23,089 nucleotides of DNA from UBA7887 sp964408735 (GCA_964408735.1 CAYPAX010000078.1:1-23089); one strand, 5' to 3'; counted from the first letter of the stretch, positions 8,606 to 17,001 are shown. The notes: a model not told the origin generated them from the sequence alone. Numbers and translations: made by a program.

Positions 8606-8654
8606 GGCGGGCAGAATATCCAATCGTCCGCCCTGGCTGCTGTATATTTCAGTC

Positions 8655-9545
8655 ATGGGTATGGCGGTGATCTTCAATCCGGTTGCGGGCGCTCGCAGGC
8701 GGGCTCATTTCCGCGCGGTCATCGAACGGCTGCGGGCGGCAGGGCGCGATCCCGTGATCGCCGAGACCAGCGGTCCTGGCGATGCCGGAAAGCTGGCGGC
8801 GGCGCTTCGCGGCGAGGGCGTGGATCGCCTGTTGGTGGCGGGTGGCGACGGCACGATCAACGAAGCGGTCAACGGTCTGGCCGGGCTTGCGGCTCCGCCG
8901 GAGTTGGCAGTTCTGCCGCTGGGCACGGCCAATGTTCTGGCGCATGAGATCGGCATGGCAGGGGATGCGGATGCCGTCGCGGAAACCGCCCTTGCGGGAC
9001 ACGCCCGGCCGATAACACTGGGCGAGGTTTCCGGGCGGCGTTTCCTGCTGATGGCGGGCGTCGGCCTTGATGCTCATGTCGTGGCCGGGCTCGACACGGG
9101 CCTGAAGCGCCGCCTGGGCAAAGGGGCCTATGCCTGGTCGTTTGCCCGCCGGCTGTTCGATTTCCCCTTTCCAGGCTACCGCTATCGTACGGCAGAGGGC
9201 GAAGGCGCTGCCGATTCCCTAGTGTTGGCCAATGCTCGTCACTACGGCGGAACACATGTCCTGGCGCCGGCAGCCGGGCTTGAAAGGGACGGGCTTGTGC
9301 TCTGTGCCGTGAATTGCGATGGCCCCGGGAGCGCGGTCGCGGCAGGGGTGCGGGTGTTCAGCGGCGCATATGGGCGGCGTGAGGGGAAAGCGGCTCCGTT
9401 CGTCGATCGGGTCGAGATCTATGGGCCCGAGGGCGATCCCGTCCATGCCGATGGCGATATCGTTGCCCGGCTACCTGTCCAAGTGCGAGCCTTGCCTGCT
9501 GCGCTGCGCTTGGTTCATCCGCTGGCCTCGGCGAAGACGACATAG
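8655..9545 (+). CDS. Diacylglycerol/lipid kinase family protein (DAGK catalytic domain)
   Basis: 296 residues. The N-terminal DAGK catalytic domain shows N-P-V-A-G at 8-12, the nucleotide-binding G-G-D-G-T at 63-67 followed by I-N-E-A-V-N-G, and P-L-G-T-A-N-V at 88-94. The C-terminal beta-sandwich includes G-V-G-L-D-A-H and a late H-A-D-G-D. These YegS/DgkB/BmrU-like enzymes phosphorylate lipids such as diacylglycerol or related alcohols on the inner face of the membrane; the actual lipid is not determined. ATGs at 8655 and 8661 are both possible and neither has a clear Shine-Dalgarno, so the mRNA may be nearly leaderless. A TATATT-like element at 8643-8648 is too close to the ATG to be its -10 unless a downstream start is used. 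The gene diverges from the helicase and overlaps the convergent sortase by 31 bases. Confidence 0.88.
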   Translation: MGMAVIFNPVAGARRRAHFRAVIERLRAAGRDPVIAETSGPGDAGKLAAALRGEGVDRLLVAGGDGTINEAVNGLAGLAAPPELAVLPLGTANVLAHEIGMAGDADAVAETALAGHARPITLGEVSGRRFLLMAGVGLDAHVVAGLDTGLKRRLGKGAYAWSFARRLFDFPFPGYRYRTAEGEGAADSLVLANARHYGGTHVLAPAAGLERDGLVLCAVNCDGPGSAVAAGVRVFSGAYGRREGKAAPFVDRVEIYGPEGDPVHADGDIVARLPVQVRALPAALRLVHPLASAKTT

Positions 9546-10078
9546 CGCAGCGGGCCGCCGGGCGCGACGGCGTCGAAAGGATAGCATGTCACCAAGGCGA
9601 GCGCCGGTGCCGGGCCTGCCGGATCGAGGCGGGTCTCGCGGGAATCGACGATGCGCATGCTGGTGATGCGGTAAGGCTGTATCTCGCCCGCGGTGCTCTC
9701 GATGGTCAGCCAGTCGCCTACCGCGACATCTTCCAGAAACGCGAAGTGGGTGTCGCGGTGGCCGCCGATCAGGCTCAGGCCGGGCTCGCCGGGTGCTGCA
9801 GAGCCGTTCACATGCCCGGGAGCGAAGGCGAGGCTCGAGCCGCTGCCGCCGGCCAGCACGATCTGATCGATGCCGTGCGCCGGCACCCGCAAGCGTGCCA
9901 CGGGGTGCGTATCGGCCCAGGGCCAGGGCTTGGCCGTTGCGCCGCCGGTCTCCGCCTCGTACCAGGCTGAGGCCAGCAGGCGCTGGGCGAGCCAGGCCTT
10001 GGCATGGATCCAACCGGCCGCGCCGACCTGCCAGCCACCGATGGCGACCAGCAGGCAGGCAAAAGCGGCGTGGCTCAA
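9515..10078 (-). CDS. Class GN (marine proteobacterial) sortase
   Basis: About 187 residues from a TTG at 10078 whose first bases overlap the target gene's stop (TTGA). GTG codons at 10096 and 10102 are reasonable alternatives that would add a basic P-P-R-R segment before the membrane helix. An N-terminal hydrophobic segment (about 3-23) should anchor the enzyme in the inner membrane with the catalytic domain in the periplasm. The sortase triad is visible: His107 in G-G-H-R-D-T-H, Cys165 in L-V-T-C-Y-P-F, and Arg178 in G-P-L-R-Y-V-V-F. Sortases are cysteine transpeptidases that cut a C-terminal sorting signal and transfer the protein to an acceptor. In these Gram-negative pairs the acceptor is unknown. 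It is cotranscribed with its presumed only substrate immediately upstream. Confidence 0.9.
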   Translation of the reverse strand: MSHAAFACLLVAIGGWQVGAAGWIHAKAWLAQRLLASAWYEAETGGATAKPWPWADTHPVARLRVPAHGIDQIVLAGGSGSSLAFAPGHVNGSAAPGEPGLSLIGGHRDTHFAFLEDVAVGDWLTIESTAGEIQPYRITSMRIVDSRETRLDPAGPAPALALVTCYPFDAVAPGGPLRYVVFAEASG

Positions 10079-12252
10079 GCGACGCGGCGGCGCCACAGCC
10101 ACAGTCCCGCGAGCAAGAGCATAACGCCGAGCAGCAGATTGAGCTGGGCCGGCGTCGCGCCTTGGGGCAGGCCGAGGCCCCTGTGGCCGCCGATAGTGAC
10201 GGGCGCCTGCGCCGAGGCGAGGTCGAAGCCGCCGCGCGCGGCGTCTTCCTGGGGCGTTGCGGGCTGTTCGCCGAACACCTTGTCGTAGTCCCAGCCGGCG
10301 GGCAGGTTGAGCGGCAGCTTGCCGCTGAGCAGTGGCGAGCCGTCGGGCCGCGTGGGGGTGACGTCGATCGCCACCAGGCTGGTGTGCTTGGTCACCAGAT
10401 GGTGCTCCAGCGCCAAGCTGACGATGGCCTCGCGCGCGGCCGCCGGGTCGAGATAATTGCCGGCGCGGTGCGACAGCGTGTCGATGCGATCGCGCGCCCA
10501 TAGCTTGCCGATACCGTTTGCGGGCGCCGCCTGGGACAGGTCGAGGCCGGCGCGCCATTCCTGTCCGGCATGGCGCCCGGCAATGACCAGCTCGCCCTCG
10601 GCCTTGGCGAGGCGCGCCGTCAGCACCACCGGCTCGCCGGCATAGAGGTCGGGCACGGTGGCGCGCGAGAGGTCCGGCGCCGTGCCGTCGGGCCAGAGCA
10701 GCGTGATGTCGGTGACCACCGGTGATTCGAGCTTGACGAACAGCGCCGCCATGCGCTCGTCCACCTCGCTGGTGTTGGCGATATGAGTGTAGGTCCCGCG
10801 CCCGGTCTCGGATGCCTTGACCATGAAATAGCTGTTCGGCGCCGAGCCGATACCGACCGTGAACAAGCGCGCCGTGCCGAGCTGGCGGTCGATGATATCG
10901 AACAAGCCGCTTTCGTTGCCCACTGCGCCGTCGGTGAGGAACACGACTTGGCGAAGCGAGCCGGGAGCGGCGCTGCCCCGCAATGCCATTTCCAGCGCCG
11001 GCGCCATCTCGGTGCCGCCTTGCGCCCGTAGGCCTTGAATGAACGTTTGGGCCGTGGCCTTGTTTTCGGCCGAGGCGATGCGCGAGGTTTCAAACAGGTC
11101 GTCGGCCTGGTGGCTGAACACGACCAAGTTGAAATGGTCGACGCCGTCGAGCCGCTCGATCGCCAGGGTGGCGGCCGCTTTGGCCTGGTGGATCGAGCTG
11201 CCGGCCATGGAGCCGGAGATGTCGAGCACGACGATAAGCTCCCGCGGCGGCGCAGGGGGCGTTGCCTCCGACGAATCCGGGTCGGGCGGCAGCAGCATGG
11301 CGAGGAGATAGGTCTCGCCGCTGACGGTTTCGGCAAACAGGCCGGCGCGTGGCGCATTGCCGACATCGGGGCGCCAGCCGAGGACGAAATCGCGGTCGGC
11401 GGGCACGACGCCAGCGGCCAGGGTCACGACTGTGGCGCCGTTCTCATTGCGGTTGAGGTCGACCGCATGGTTTACGCTCTCGATGCCGGTAACCGGGAAG
11501 CCGGGTGCCAGGGTCAGCGACAGGCGGACCGGATTGATCTTGCCTTCATCGGGGCGCAGCACCGGCGCCGAGATGCGACCGGCCCCGGGGCTCGGCGGTT
11601 GCATGGCCCAGCCGCCGCCATCGAGGCTGACGCTGGCCACGGGCGCCGGTATGTAGCGCGGGCCGACCACCATGGGAAAGCGCAGCTCGAAGGCGCCGGC
11701 GTCGTAGCGCAGCACCTGCTGATATTCGATTTCGATGACGATGCTCTCGTCGGGGCCGATATTGGCCACAGACGTGGTGAAGATGTTCGGACGCTCGGAT
11801 TCCAACAGGCTGGCCTTGCGCCCTTGGTCCCGAGCCTCCTCGTACAGACGGCGGGCTTCCTCGCGCTCATGAATGTGGCCCTCGATGACGCGGGCGCCGA
11901 TACGCATGCGCAAGCTGTCGACAGCGGCATTCTCGGGTAGGGGAAACATGTAGAGCCCCTCGACCCAATCGTCGCTCGCATTGTGGAAATGCTGGCGCAC
12001 GGTGGCGCGGGCAACCAGGCCACCGACCTCGATAGCTGCCTCGGTCGCCAGCAGCGGCGCGACGTGGAAAGTGCCGGATGGCTCTGCGGCCTGACCGCGC
12101 AACAGCAGGCTGCCGTTGCCAGGGGGCTCCTGGCCGGCGATGGGCAGCTCCGCCAATGGCGTGGCCGCCAACGGTGGGGCGAGGCAAAGGACGACGAGGA
12201 TGGCGGCGCAGGCGCGGCCTGTCGCCGTGGGCATCGGTATATGGGCGGGCAT
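10075..12252 (-). CDS. Marine proteobacterial sortase target protein (VIT + von Willebrand A domains, C-terminal sorting signal)
   Basis: 725 residues from the ATG at 12252, which is preceded by a strong AAGGGGG. A signal peptide (to about A-A-T-P at 29-32) is followed by a VIT domain (about 60-185, including W-V-E-G-L-Y-M-F-P-L-P-E-N), then a VWA domain (about 338-510) with an intact MIDAS motif D-I-S-G-S at 344-348. The C terminus has a sorting-signal layout: L-P-Q-G-A-T-P at 695-701, a hydrophobic helix (704-720) and a basic R-R-R tail. VIT/VWA proteins resemble inter-alpha-trypsin inhibitor heavy chains and usually bind metal-dependent protein ligands, so a surface or periplasmic adhesion role is likely. 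The sorting motif departs from LPXTG, with Gly in the Thr position. The downstream sortase gene overlaps the stop. Confidence 0.92.
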   Translation of the reverse strand: MPAHIPMPTATGRACAAILVVLCLAPPLAATPLAELPIAGQEPPGNGSLLLRGQAAEPSGTFHVAPLLATEAAIEVGGLVARATVRQHFHNASDDWVEGLYMFPLPENAAVDSLRMRIGARVIEGHIHEREEARRLYEEARDQGRKASLLESERPNIFTTSVANIGPDESIVIEIEYQQVLRYDAGAFELRFPMVVGPRYIPAPVASVSLDGGGWAMQPPSPGAGRISAPVLRPDEGKINPVRLSLTLAPGFPVTGIESVNHAVDLNRNENGATVVTLAAGVVPADRDFVLGWRPDVGNAPRAGLFAETVSGETYLLAMLLPPDPDSSEATPPAPPRELIVVLDISGSMAGSSIHQAKAAATLAIERLDGVDHFNLVVFSHQADDLFETSRIASAENKATAQTFIQGLRAQGGTEMAPALEMALRGSAAPGSLRQVVFLTDGAVGNESGLFDIIDRQLGTARLFTVGIGSAPNSYFMVKASETGRGTYTHIANTSEVDERMAALFVKLESPVVTDITLLWPDGTAPDLSRATVPDLYAGEPVVLTARLAKAEGELVIAGRHAGQEWRAGLDLSQAAPANGIGKLWARDRIDTLSHRAGNYLDPAAAREAIVSLALEHHLVTKHTSLVAIDVTPTRPDGSPLLSGKLPLNLPAGWDYDKVFGEQPATPQEDAARGGFDLASAQAPVTIGGHRGLGLPQGATPAQLNLLLGVMLLLAGLWLWRRRVA

Positions 12253-12261
12253 GAATTCCCC

Positions 12262-12294
12262 CTTCGTGAGCGGTCGCCAGTGACCGAGACGAAG
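12262..12294. promoter_or_regulatory. Hairpin in the 5' leader of the sortase target gene, touching its ribosome-binding site
   Basis: Outer arms CTTCGT (12262-12267) and ACGAAG (12289-12294) enclose inner arms CGGTC (12271-12275) and GACCG (12282-12286), with a six-base loop. Read on the minus strand, the 3' arm runs directly into the AAGGGGG that serves the target ATG at 12252, so folding would partly cover the ribosome-binding site. There is no T-run, so it does not look like an intrinsic terminator for the upstream receiver gene. Confidence 0.5.
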
Positions 12295-12373
12295 AAGGTG
12301 CGGCAGAAAGCCGGCGGAACTATGCGCCGATGCAGGCCATCAGATGGAAATGCGGTGGCGAAATTAGGGCGCG

Positions 12374-12766
12374 TCAGGCGCCCGCGACACTGTCGATCGC
12401 TGCTGTTAGCTGGCCGAGGTCGATGGGCTTGGAGACGTATCCGTTCATGCCGGCGGCGAGATAGCGCTCGCGGTCGCCGGCCATGGCATTGGCCGTAAGC
12501 GCGATGACCGGTGTTTCCTTGGCGGGGCTGCCGAGGGCGCGGATGAGGTGGGTCGCTTCGACGCCATCGACGCCAGGCATCTGCACATCCATCAGCACCA
12601 CATCGTAGCTGCCGCTCTGCACCGCCTCGACCGCGGCCGCGCCGTCGCCGACGAGATCGAAGCGATGCCCGAGCTTCTTGAGCAGTGACGCCATCAGCAA
12701 CTGGTTCACCTGATTGTCTTCGGCGACCAATATGTTCAAGCCCTGCTCCTCGCCCTTGTCAGCCAT
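12374..12766 (-). CDS. Stand-alone CheY-like response regulator receiver
   Basis: 130 residues, a receiver domain with no output domain. All signature positions are present: the acidic pair E16-D17, phospho-acceptor Asp60 in V-V-L-M-D-V-Q-M-P-G, Thr91 in A-L-T-A-N-A, and Lys113 in V-S-K-P-I-D. The sequence style (I-L-V-A-E-D-N-x-V-N-Q, M-D-V-Q-M-P) matches receivers fused to hybrid histidine kinases, suggesting it acts in a phosphorelay. I chose ATG 12766 because GGAG sits six bases upstream; an ATG at 12778 would add four residues. No kinase is in the window. It lies 121 bases upstream of the sortase target and 88 bases downstream of the SDR, on the same strand, so its operon membership is uncertain. 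Confidence 0.88.
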   Translation of the reverse strand: MADKGEEQGLNILVAEDNQVNQLLMASLLKKLGHRFDLVGDGAAAVEAVQSGSYDVVLMDVQMPGVDGVEATHLIRALGSPAKETPVIALTANAMAGDRERYLAAGMNGYVSKPIDLGQLTAAIDSVAGA

Positions 12767-12787
12767 GTCTCGCTCCATCCGACCGTG

Positions 12788-12806
12788 CACTTTGCAAATG
12801 AAAGTG
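12788..12806. promoter_or_regulatory. Inverted repeat upstream of the receiver gene
   Basis: CACTTT (12788-12793) and AAAGTG (12801-12806) are perfect inverted arms around a seven-base spacer, about 22 bases before the receiver start at 12766. On the minus strand a TTGACC at 12829-12824 could be a -35 element, but the matching -10 position is poor. This could be an operator or a leader hairpin; the evidence is the symmetry only. Confidence 0.3.
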
Positions 12807-12854
12807 GGTCGGTTGCCGTCCCGGGTCAATGGCAAAGCGATAAAGAACGCATCA

Positions 12855-13658
12855 TTACGCCCCCGGCCAGACGATGTTGGCGGCGAGCTCGGGCCAAGCA
12901 GCCGGAGCGCCTGCGGCTGCCGCCGCTTCGGTTGGCGACAAATCCGTGTCCCATAATGCGCCGATGAAGCGCCTGCCGGTGACACCGTCGGACAGTGGGC
13001 TTGCGAGCCACCTCACGGGACCGACCATAGCTTCAACCGGAATCAGCACATCGCGAGATTCCGTCAGGGAATCAGGCACCATGCGGGTATTTGTCGGGCC
13101 GCCAGGGACGACGACGTTGATGCCGACCCCGGTATCGGCGAACTCCTTGGCCCAGATCGCCGTAGAGGCCTCCAACGCCGCCTTGGTGGGGCCGTAAGGC
13201 GCGAAGCCCTCGTTGAGCATGGTGAAGAAGCTGGTGGTGATATTGACCACCCGGCCCCAGCCGCGCCCTGCCATGGACGGCGCCAGCAAGCGCGTCATCA
13301 GGAAAGGGCCGGTGCAGTTCACGCTGAAGAACGCCTGCCACTTCTCGGGCGCAATATCGGCGATGCCGACCCGATTTGCGAAATGCTCTTCGCGGATCTC
13401 GCCCATGCCCAAGGCGGCGTTGTTGATCAGCATGTCGATCGGCCCAAGTGCGGCTTCGACCTGGGCAACAACGCTCTCGCACGAGTTGGCATCCGAGACA
13501 TCGTGCTCGAACTTCGGCATATCGAGAGCAGATGCCGCCAGAGCCTCCGCATCCACATCGCTTACGCCAACGCTGACACCGGCAGCGGCAAGGCCCTCGG
13601 CAATGGCCGCGCCGATGCCACGCGCACCACCCGTCACCAGGGCGACGCGTGCGCTCAC
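12855..13658 (-). CDS. SDR family NAD(P)-dependent oxidoreductase
   Basis: 267 residues, normal for a classical short-chain dehydrogenase/reductase. The nucleotide-binding T-G-G-A-R-G-I-G lies at 9-16, an N-N-A at 79-81, and the catalytic residues can be placed as Asn114, Ser143 (in N-I-T-T-S), Tyr155 and Lys159 (Y-G-P-T-K). The start is a GTG at 13658 that overlaps the stop of the alcohol dehydrogenase gene as GTGA, so it is probably translated by coupling; no Shine-Dalgarno is visible. It should oxidise or reduce an alcohol/carbonyl with NAD(P). An insertion-like loop (about 82-108) and a late segment G-A-L-W-D-T-D are not enough to name a substrate. Confidence 0.9.
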   Translation of the reverse strand: MSARVALVTGGARGIGAAIAEGLAAAGVSVGVSDVDAEALAASALDMPKFEHDVSDANSCESVVAQVEAALGPIDMLINNAALGMGEIREEHFANRVGIADIAPEKWQAFFSVNCTGPFLMTRLLAPSMAGRGWGRVVNITTSFFTMLNEGFAPYGPTKAALEASTAIWAKEFADTGVGINVVVPGGPTNTRMVPDSLTESRDVLIPVEAMVGPVRWLASPLSDGVTGRRFIGALWDTDLSPTEAAAAAGAPAAWPELAANIVWPGA

Positions 13659-14704
13659 GGCGTCAGCACCACGCGGCCGAGCACCTGTCCGGCGCGCAAG
13701 GCGTCCAAGGTCGCGTTCGCATCGCCGAGCGGCTTTTCCGTCAGCGGGATGGGCGCCACCGCCCCCGCCTGTACCAGTGCCAGCATCTCCTTGAACTGGG
13801 CGAGCGATCCGACATAGGAGCCCGAGATGGAAATGTTGCGCAGCGGGAACATCGGGATCGGCATGCCCATGCGCCCGCCGAACAAGCCGACCACGACCAG
13901 ATGTCCGCCTTTGCCGAGACACCTGTCGGCGAATCCGAACGAGGCTTCCGAGCCGACGAAATCCACCACCGCCGCGGCGCCGCCACCTGTTGCGCCGCGA
14001 AGCGCCTTGATGGCAGCCTTGTCGGCACTGTCAAAGGCCTCGTCCGCCCCGGCAGCAAGCGCTGCCTCGCGCTTTGCCGGATCGATATCGGCGACCATCA
14101 CCGGGCGCTTGGCGAGCGCCCTGGCGAAGGCAAGGCCCATCATGCCGACACCACCCAGGCCGACGATCAGCAACGGCCCGGCAAGGTTGCGAATACCGGC
14201 CTTTTCCAAGGCCCCGTAAGCCGTAATGCCTGAGCAGGCATAGGTGGCGGCAAGCGCCGGTGAGAGATCGCCGTAGGGCACCAGATACTTGCTGTCCGGT
14301 ACCAGGCAATGGTCGGAATAGCCGCCATCGATACTGACGCCGATAGCGCGCGGCTGATTGCAGACGTGGCCATCGCCTGCGGCACAAATGTCGCAGTCGT
14401 CGCAGCCTATCCAGGGAAAAACGACGACCCGATCGCCGATGGCAATGCCTTCCGCCTTCTCGCCGAGGGCGACGACCTCGCCCTCAACCTCGTGGCCAAG
14501 GGTGAACGGCAAGCTGCGGCCGCTCGAAACATCGAGTTGATTGCCGCTGCCAAGCTCGAAATGTCCGTCGTGCAGGTGCACATCGCTGTGGCAGACACCA
14601 CAATTGCGCACCCGTATCAGCGCTTCCCGCCCTTTTGGCGGTGGCGCATCCGCGGTGTTGCTGGCAAGTGGCTCGCCATAGGCGACGATCTGTTCGCTTC
14701 TCAT
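13655..14704 (-). CDS. Zinc-dependent alcohol dehydrogenase family protein (MDR superfamily)
   Basis: 349 residues. The catalytic zinc ligands are Cys35 (C-G-V-C-H-S), His71-Glu72 (G-H-E) and probably Cys157. The structural zinc site is complete with Cys101, Cys104, Cys107 and Cys115. A Rossmann motif G-L-G-G-V-G at 182-187 is followed by an Asp-containing strand end (A-D-I-D), suggesting NAD preference. The ATG at 14704 has an AGGGG about eight bases upstream. The frame is open far beyond this start, but the upstream part is antisense to the NosR-like gene and is not real. Substrate is unknown; the coupled SDR suggests two successive redox steps on one molecule. It diverges from the NosR-like gene across 108 bases. 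Confidence 0.92.
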   Translation of the reverse strand: MRSEQIVAYGEPLASNTADAPPPKGREALIRVRNCGVCHSDVHLHDGHFELGSGNQLDVSSGRSLPFTLGHEVEGEVVALGEKAEGIAIGDRVVVFPWIGCDDCDICAAGDGHVCNQPRAIGVSIDGGYSDHCLVPDSKYLVPYGDLSPALAATYACSGITAYGALEKAGIRNLAGPLLIVGLGGVGMMGLAFARALAKRPVMVADIDPAKREAALAAGADEAFDSADKAAIKALRGATGGGAAAVVDFVGSEASFGFADRCLGKGGHLVVVGLFGGRMGMPIPMFPLRNISISGSYVGSLAQFKEMLALVQAGAVAPIPLTEKPLGDANATLDALRAGQVLGRVVLTP

Positions 14705-14812
14705 GGATGTTCCCCTGGGTGGCAATATGCTCTTCGCAGAATAGCCCTCAGCAACGACTGGCGCCACTCGCGGCGATTGGTTAGATTTCAGCCACGCTGA
14801 GAAGGGTGCGTG

Positions 14813-16972
14813 ATGGGAATCGAACGAACGCTTGTATCTCTTATCCTTGCGGCCGGCATTATCGCCGGCCTTGTTGCGTCGGCCTTTGGCGAGGACCCGC
14901 GCTCTGTCGCGCCGCTCGCGACCTGGGACAATCCGGATCTGGGCGCCGAGTGGCTGACCATGGAGCGCGCGCAGCGGCTGTTTCCGGAAGCGACCAAGGT
15001 CACGCCGCTGGAAGGCGAGTTTCCCTCGGCCACGGTCATGGGTGACGGCACCAGGCTCGGCTATATCTTCGTCACCGCCGACAAGAGCCGCTCGCTGGGC
15101 TTCTCGCTGGCGCCGTTCAATATAGCCGTCGGACTGGGCCTCGACGGGATTCTCACCGGCATAGAAATCGTCGAGCAGCGCGAGCCGATCATCGATTTGA
15201 TCATGCTGCATGATCTGGTTGCACCATTCTCGGCGCAATATGCGGGCGTCGACATTCGCCGACCCTGGCGGGTGGCGCTTACCCGCGTTGAGGAAGAAGG
15301 CACACTCGACGGCATCAGCTCGGCGACCATCAGTGCGGTACTGTTTAACGAAGCTGTTCTCGACAGCGCGCGAAAAGTGGCCCGTGAGCGCGGCCTGCGT
15401 CTCAACGACGAGCCGGCCGTCGACCTCATCGCCTACGAGCTGGCGACGTTGTCCGAGCTGATCGCCGATGGCTCGATCGCGCGTCTGACCATAAATGAGG
15501 CGGATCTCGCCGAAAGCGCTGCCCGTTATCCTGCCCTGGCGCCGACCCGGGATCGGTTGGGTGGCGAGCATCTCGACGACACGACTCTCATCGAGCTCCT
15601 GGTGGCGCCGGTGCATCCGCCGACCATCGGGCGGAATCTGCTGGGGCAGGCGCGCTACAACCTTTTCGTCAGCGGACGCGACCAGCGCGACCTGACATTG
15701 CTGCTCATGGGCGCGGGCCCCTATCTGTTCGATCCGGAGAAGCTTCGTGCGGACGGCGTCCTGGATCGCGTACGCGTGCTCCAAGCGGACCAGGTGTTCG
15801 CCCTGGACCGCGGCCAGTATCGCTATATCAACTTCCTGCAGGACAAGACCGGGCCGAAATTTGCCCAGATCGGCCTCTTCTGGATCAAGACCGAGCAGGG
15901 CATCAAACCGCTCGAGCCGTTTCGGATCGAGCTCGATCTGGTGGCGCGCAATGGCGAGGATCGTGTCACCTTCGGCGTCGATTACGCGCTCGATGCGCGC
16001 TACGTCATCGAGCCGACGGGCGTTGCGGTGGCAAGCGAGGACAGCGGCCCCGCTTGGCTCGCCACCTGGCGGGTGCAAAGCACAAATATTGCCATCCTCT
16101 CGGTTCTGCTTGTCACCTTGACGGCAATTCTGCTCGGCATGCAGTGGTTGACCCGGCGGCCGCAACTGTTCACAGCGGTGCGCATGGCCTTTATGGCTGT
16201 GGTAGTGGTTTGGCTCGGCTGGCAGGTTGGTGCCCAGGTCACCATCATCAACCTGTTGACCTGGCTGCAGACGATACTCGGCGGCGGCAGTCCCGAAGTG
16301 GTTCTCTCCGACCCCCTGATCGCCGTCTTGATGGGTTTCGTGGTGATCAGTTTCGTGGTCTGGGGTCGCGGCGTGTTCTGCGGCTGGCTTTGCCCCTTTG
16401 GCGCCATGCAGGAGTTGCTGGCGAAGGCGGCGCGGAGACTGGGTATTCCGGAGGTGAGCCTGTCGTATCGTAGCCATCGTTTGTTATGGCCGATTAAATA
16501 TGTGGTGCTGGCGATCCTTGTCGGCCTCTCCTTCTATTCCATGTCGGCGGCGGGCACGGCGGCCGAGGTCGAGCCCTTCAAGACCGCAATATCGCTGCAG
16601 TTTGCCCGCGACTGGCCTTATGTGGTCTACGCCGTGACCTTGCTCGCCATCGGTCTGTTCACGGAGCGTTTCTTCTGCCGTTTCCTCTGTCCGCTGGGGG
16701 CTGCCATGGTGCTGGGCGGGAAGCTGCGCCTGCGCCCACTGAGCTTCCTCAAGCGCTATGCCGAATGTGGCAGCCCCTGTCAGCTCTGCACCCGGCGTTG
16801 CCCCATCCAGGCGATTGCGCCTGATGGCGGCATCGTCATGGACGAGTGCTTCTACTGCCTCGATTGCCAGGTGCTCTACAACGACGCTCATCAATGCCCG
16901 CCGCTAGCCCAGCAACGCAAGCGGCGCGAGCGCGAGGCAGAAGTGATTGGCGAACCGGTCGCCGCCGAATAG
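14813..16972 (+). CDS. NosR/NirI-like membrane protein (periplasmic FMN-binding domain plus 4Fe-4S ferredoxin-type C terminus)
   Basis: 719 residues. An N-terminal helix (about 6-25) leads to a periplasmic FMN-binding domain (about 60-200) with D-G-I-S-S-A-T-I-S at 166-174, where Thr172 is the predicted covalent flavin site. About five or six membrane helices follow (425-630), holding two C-x3-C-P motifs (Cys523/527 and Cys622/626). Two cytoplasmic 4Fe-4S motifs close the protein: Cys652/656/659/663 and Cys679/682/685/695. This is the NosR/NirI architecture, which passes quinol electrons across the membrane. ATG 14813 has AAGGG six bases upstream; a GTG at 14810 is less well spaced. No nosZ, nir or flavin-transferase (apbE) gene is nearby, so the electron acceptor is unknown. 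A TAXI-type transporter follows 70 bases downstream. Confidence 0.92.
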   Translation: MGIERTLVSLILAAGIIAGLVASAFGEDPRSVAPLATWDNPDLGAEWLTMERAQRLFPEATKVTPLEGEFPSATVMGDGTRLGYIFVTADKSRSLGFSLAPFNIAVGLGLDGILTGIEIVEQREPIIDLIMLHDLVAPFSAQYAGVDIRRPWRVALTRVEEEGTLDGISSATISAVLFNEAVLDSARKVARERGLRLNDEPAVDLIAYELATLSELIADGSIARLTINEADLAESAARYPALAPTRDRLGGEHLDDTTLIELLVAPVHPPTIGRNLLGQARYNLFVSGRDQRDLTLLLMGAGPYLFDPEKLRADGVLDRVRVLQADQVFALDRGQYRYINFLQDKTGPKFAQIGLFWIKTEQGIKPLEPFRIELDLVARNGEDRVTFGVDYALDARYVIEPTGVAVASEDSGPAWLATWRVQSTNIAILSVLLVTLTAILLGMQWLTRRPQLFTAVRMAFMAVVVVWLGWQVGAQVTIINLLTWLQTILGGGSPEVVLSDPLIAVLMGFVVISFVVWGRGVFCGWLCPFGAMQELLAKAARRLGIPEVSLSYRSHRLLWPIKYVVLAILVGLSFYSMSAAGTAAEVEPFKTAISLQFARDWPYVVYAVTLLAIGLFTERFFCRFLCPLGAAMVLGGKLRLRPLSFLKRYAECGSPCQLCTRRCPIQAIAPDGGIVMDECFYCLDCQVLYNDAHQCPPLAQQRKRREREAEVIGEPVAAE

Positions 16973-17001
16973 GCCGCATGGCCGTTGCCTGGATAGGCTA
17001 G

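Noticed and set aside
8606..8654. Strong divergent promoter between helicase and lipid kinase
   Set aside because: Only a TATATT close to the kinase ATG is seen, with no matching -35 and no room for a normal leader.
14705..14812. FNR/NnrR-type box between the alcohol dehydrogenase and the NosR-like gene
   Set aside because: No TTGAT-N4-ATCAA-like symmetry is present; TTGGTTAGATTTCA is too degenerate.
13655..16477. Reading the alcohol dehydrogenase as a 940-residue protein
   Set aside because: The extra N-terminal 590 residues are antisense to the NosR-like gene. ATG 14704 has a good ribosome-binding site and is where dehydrogenase similarity begins.
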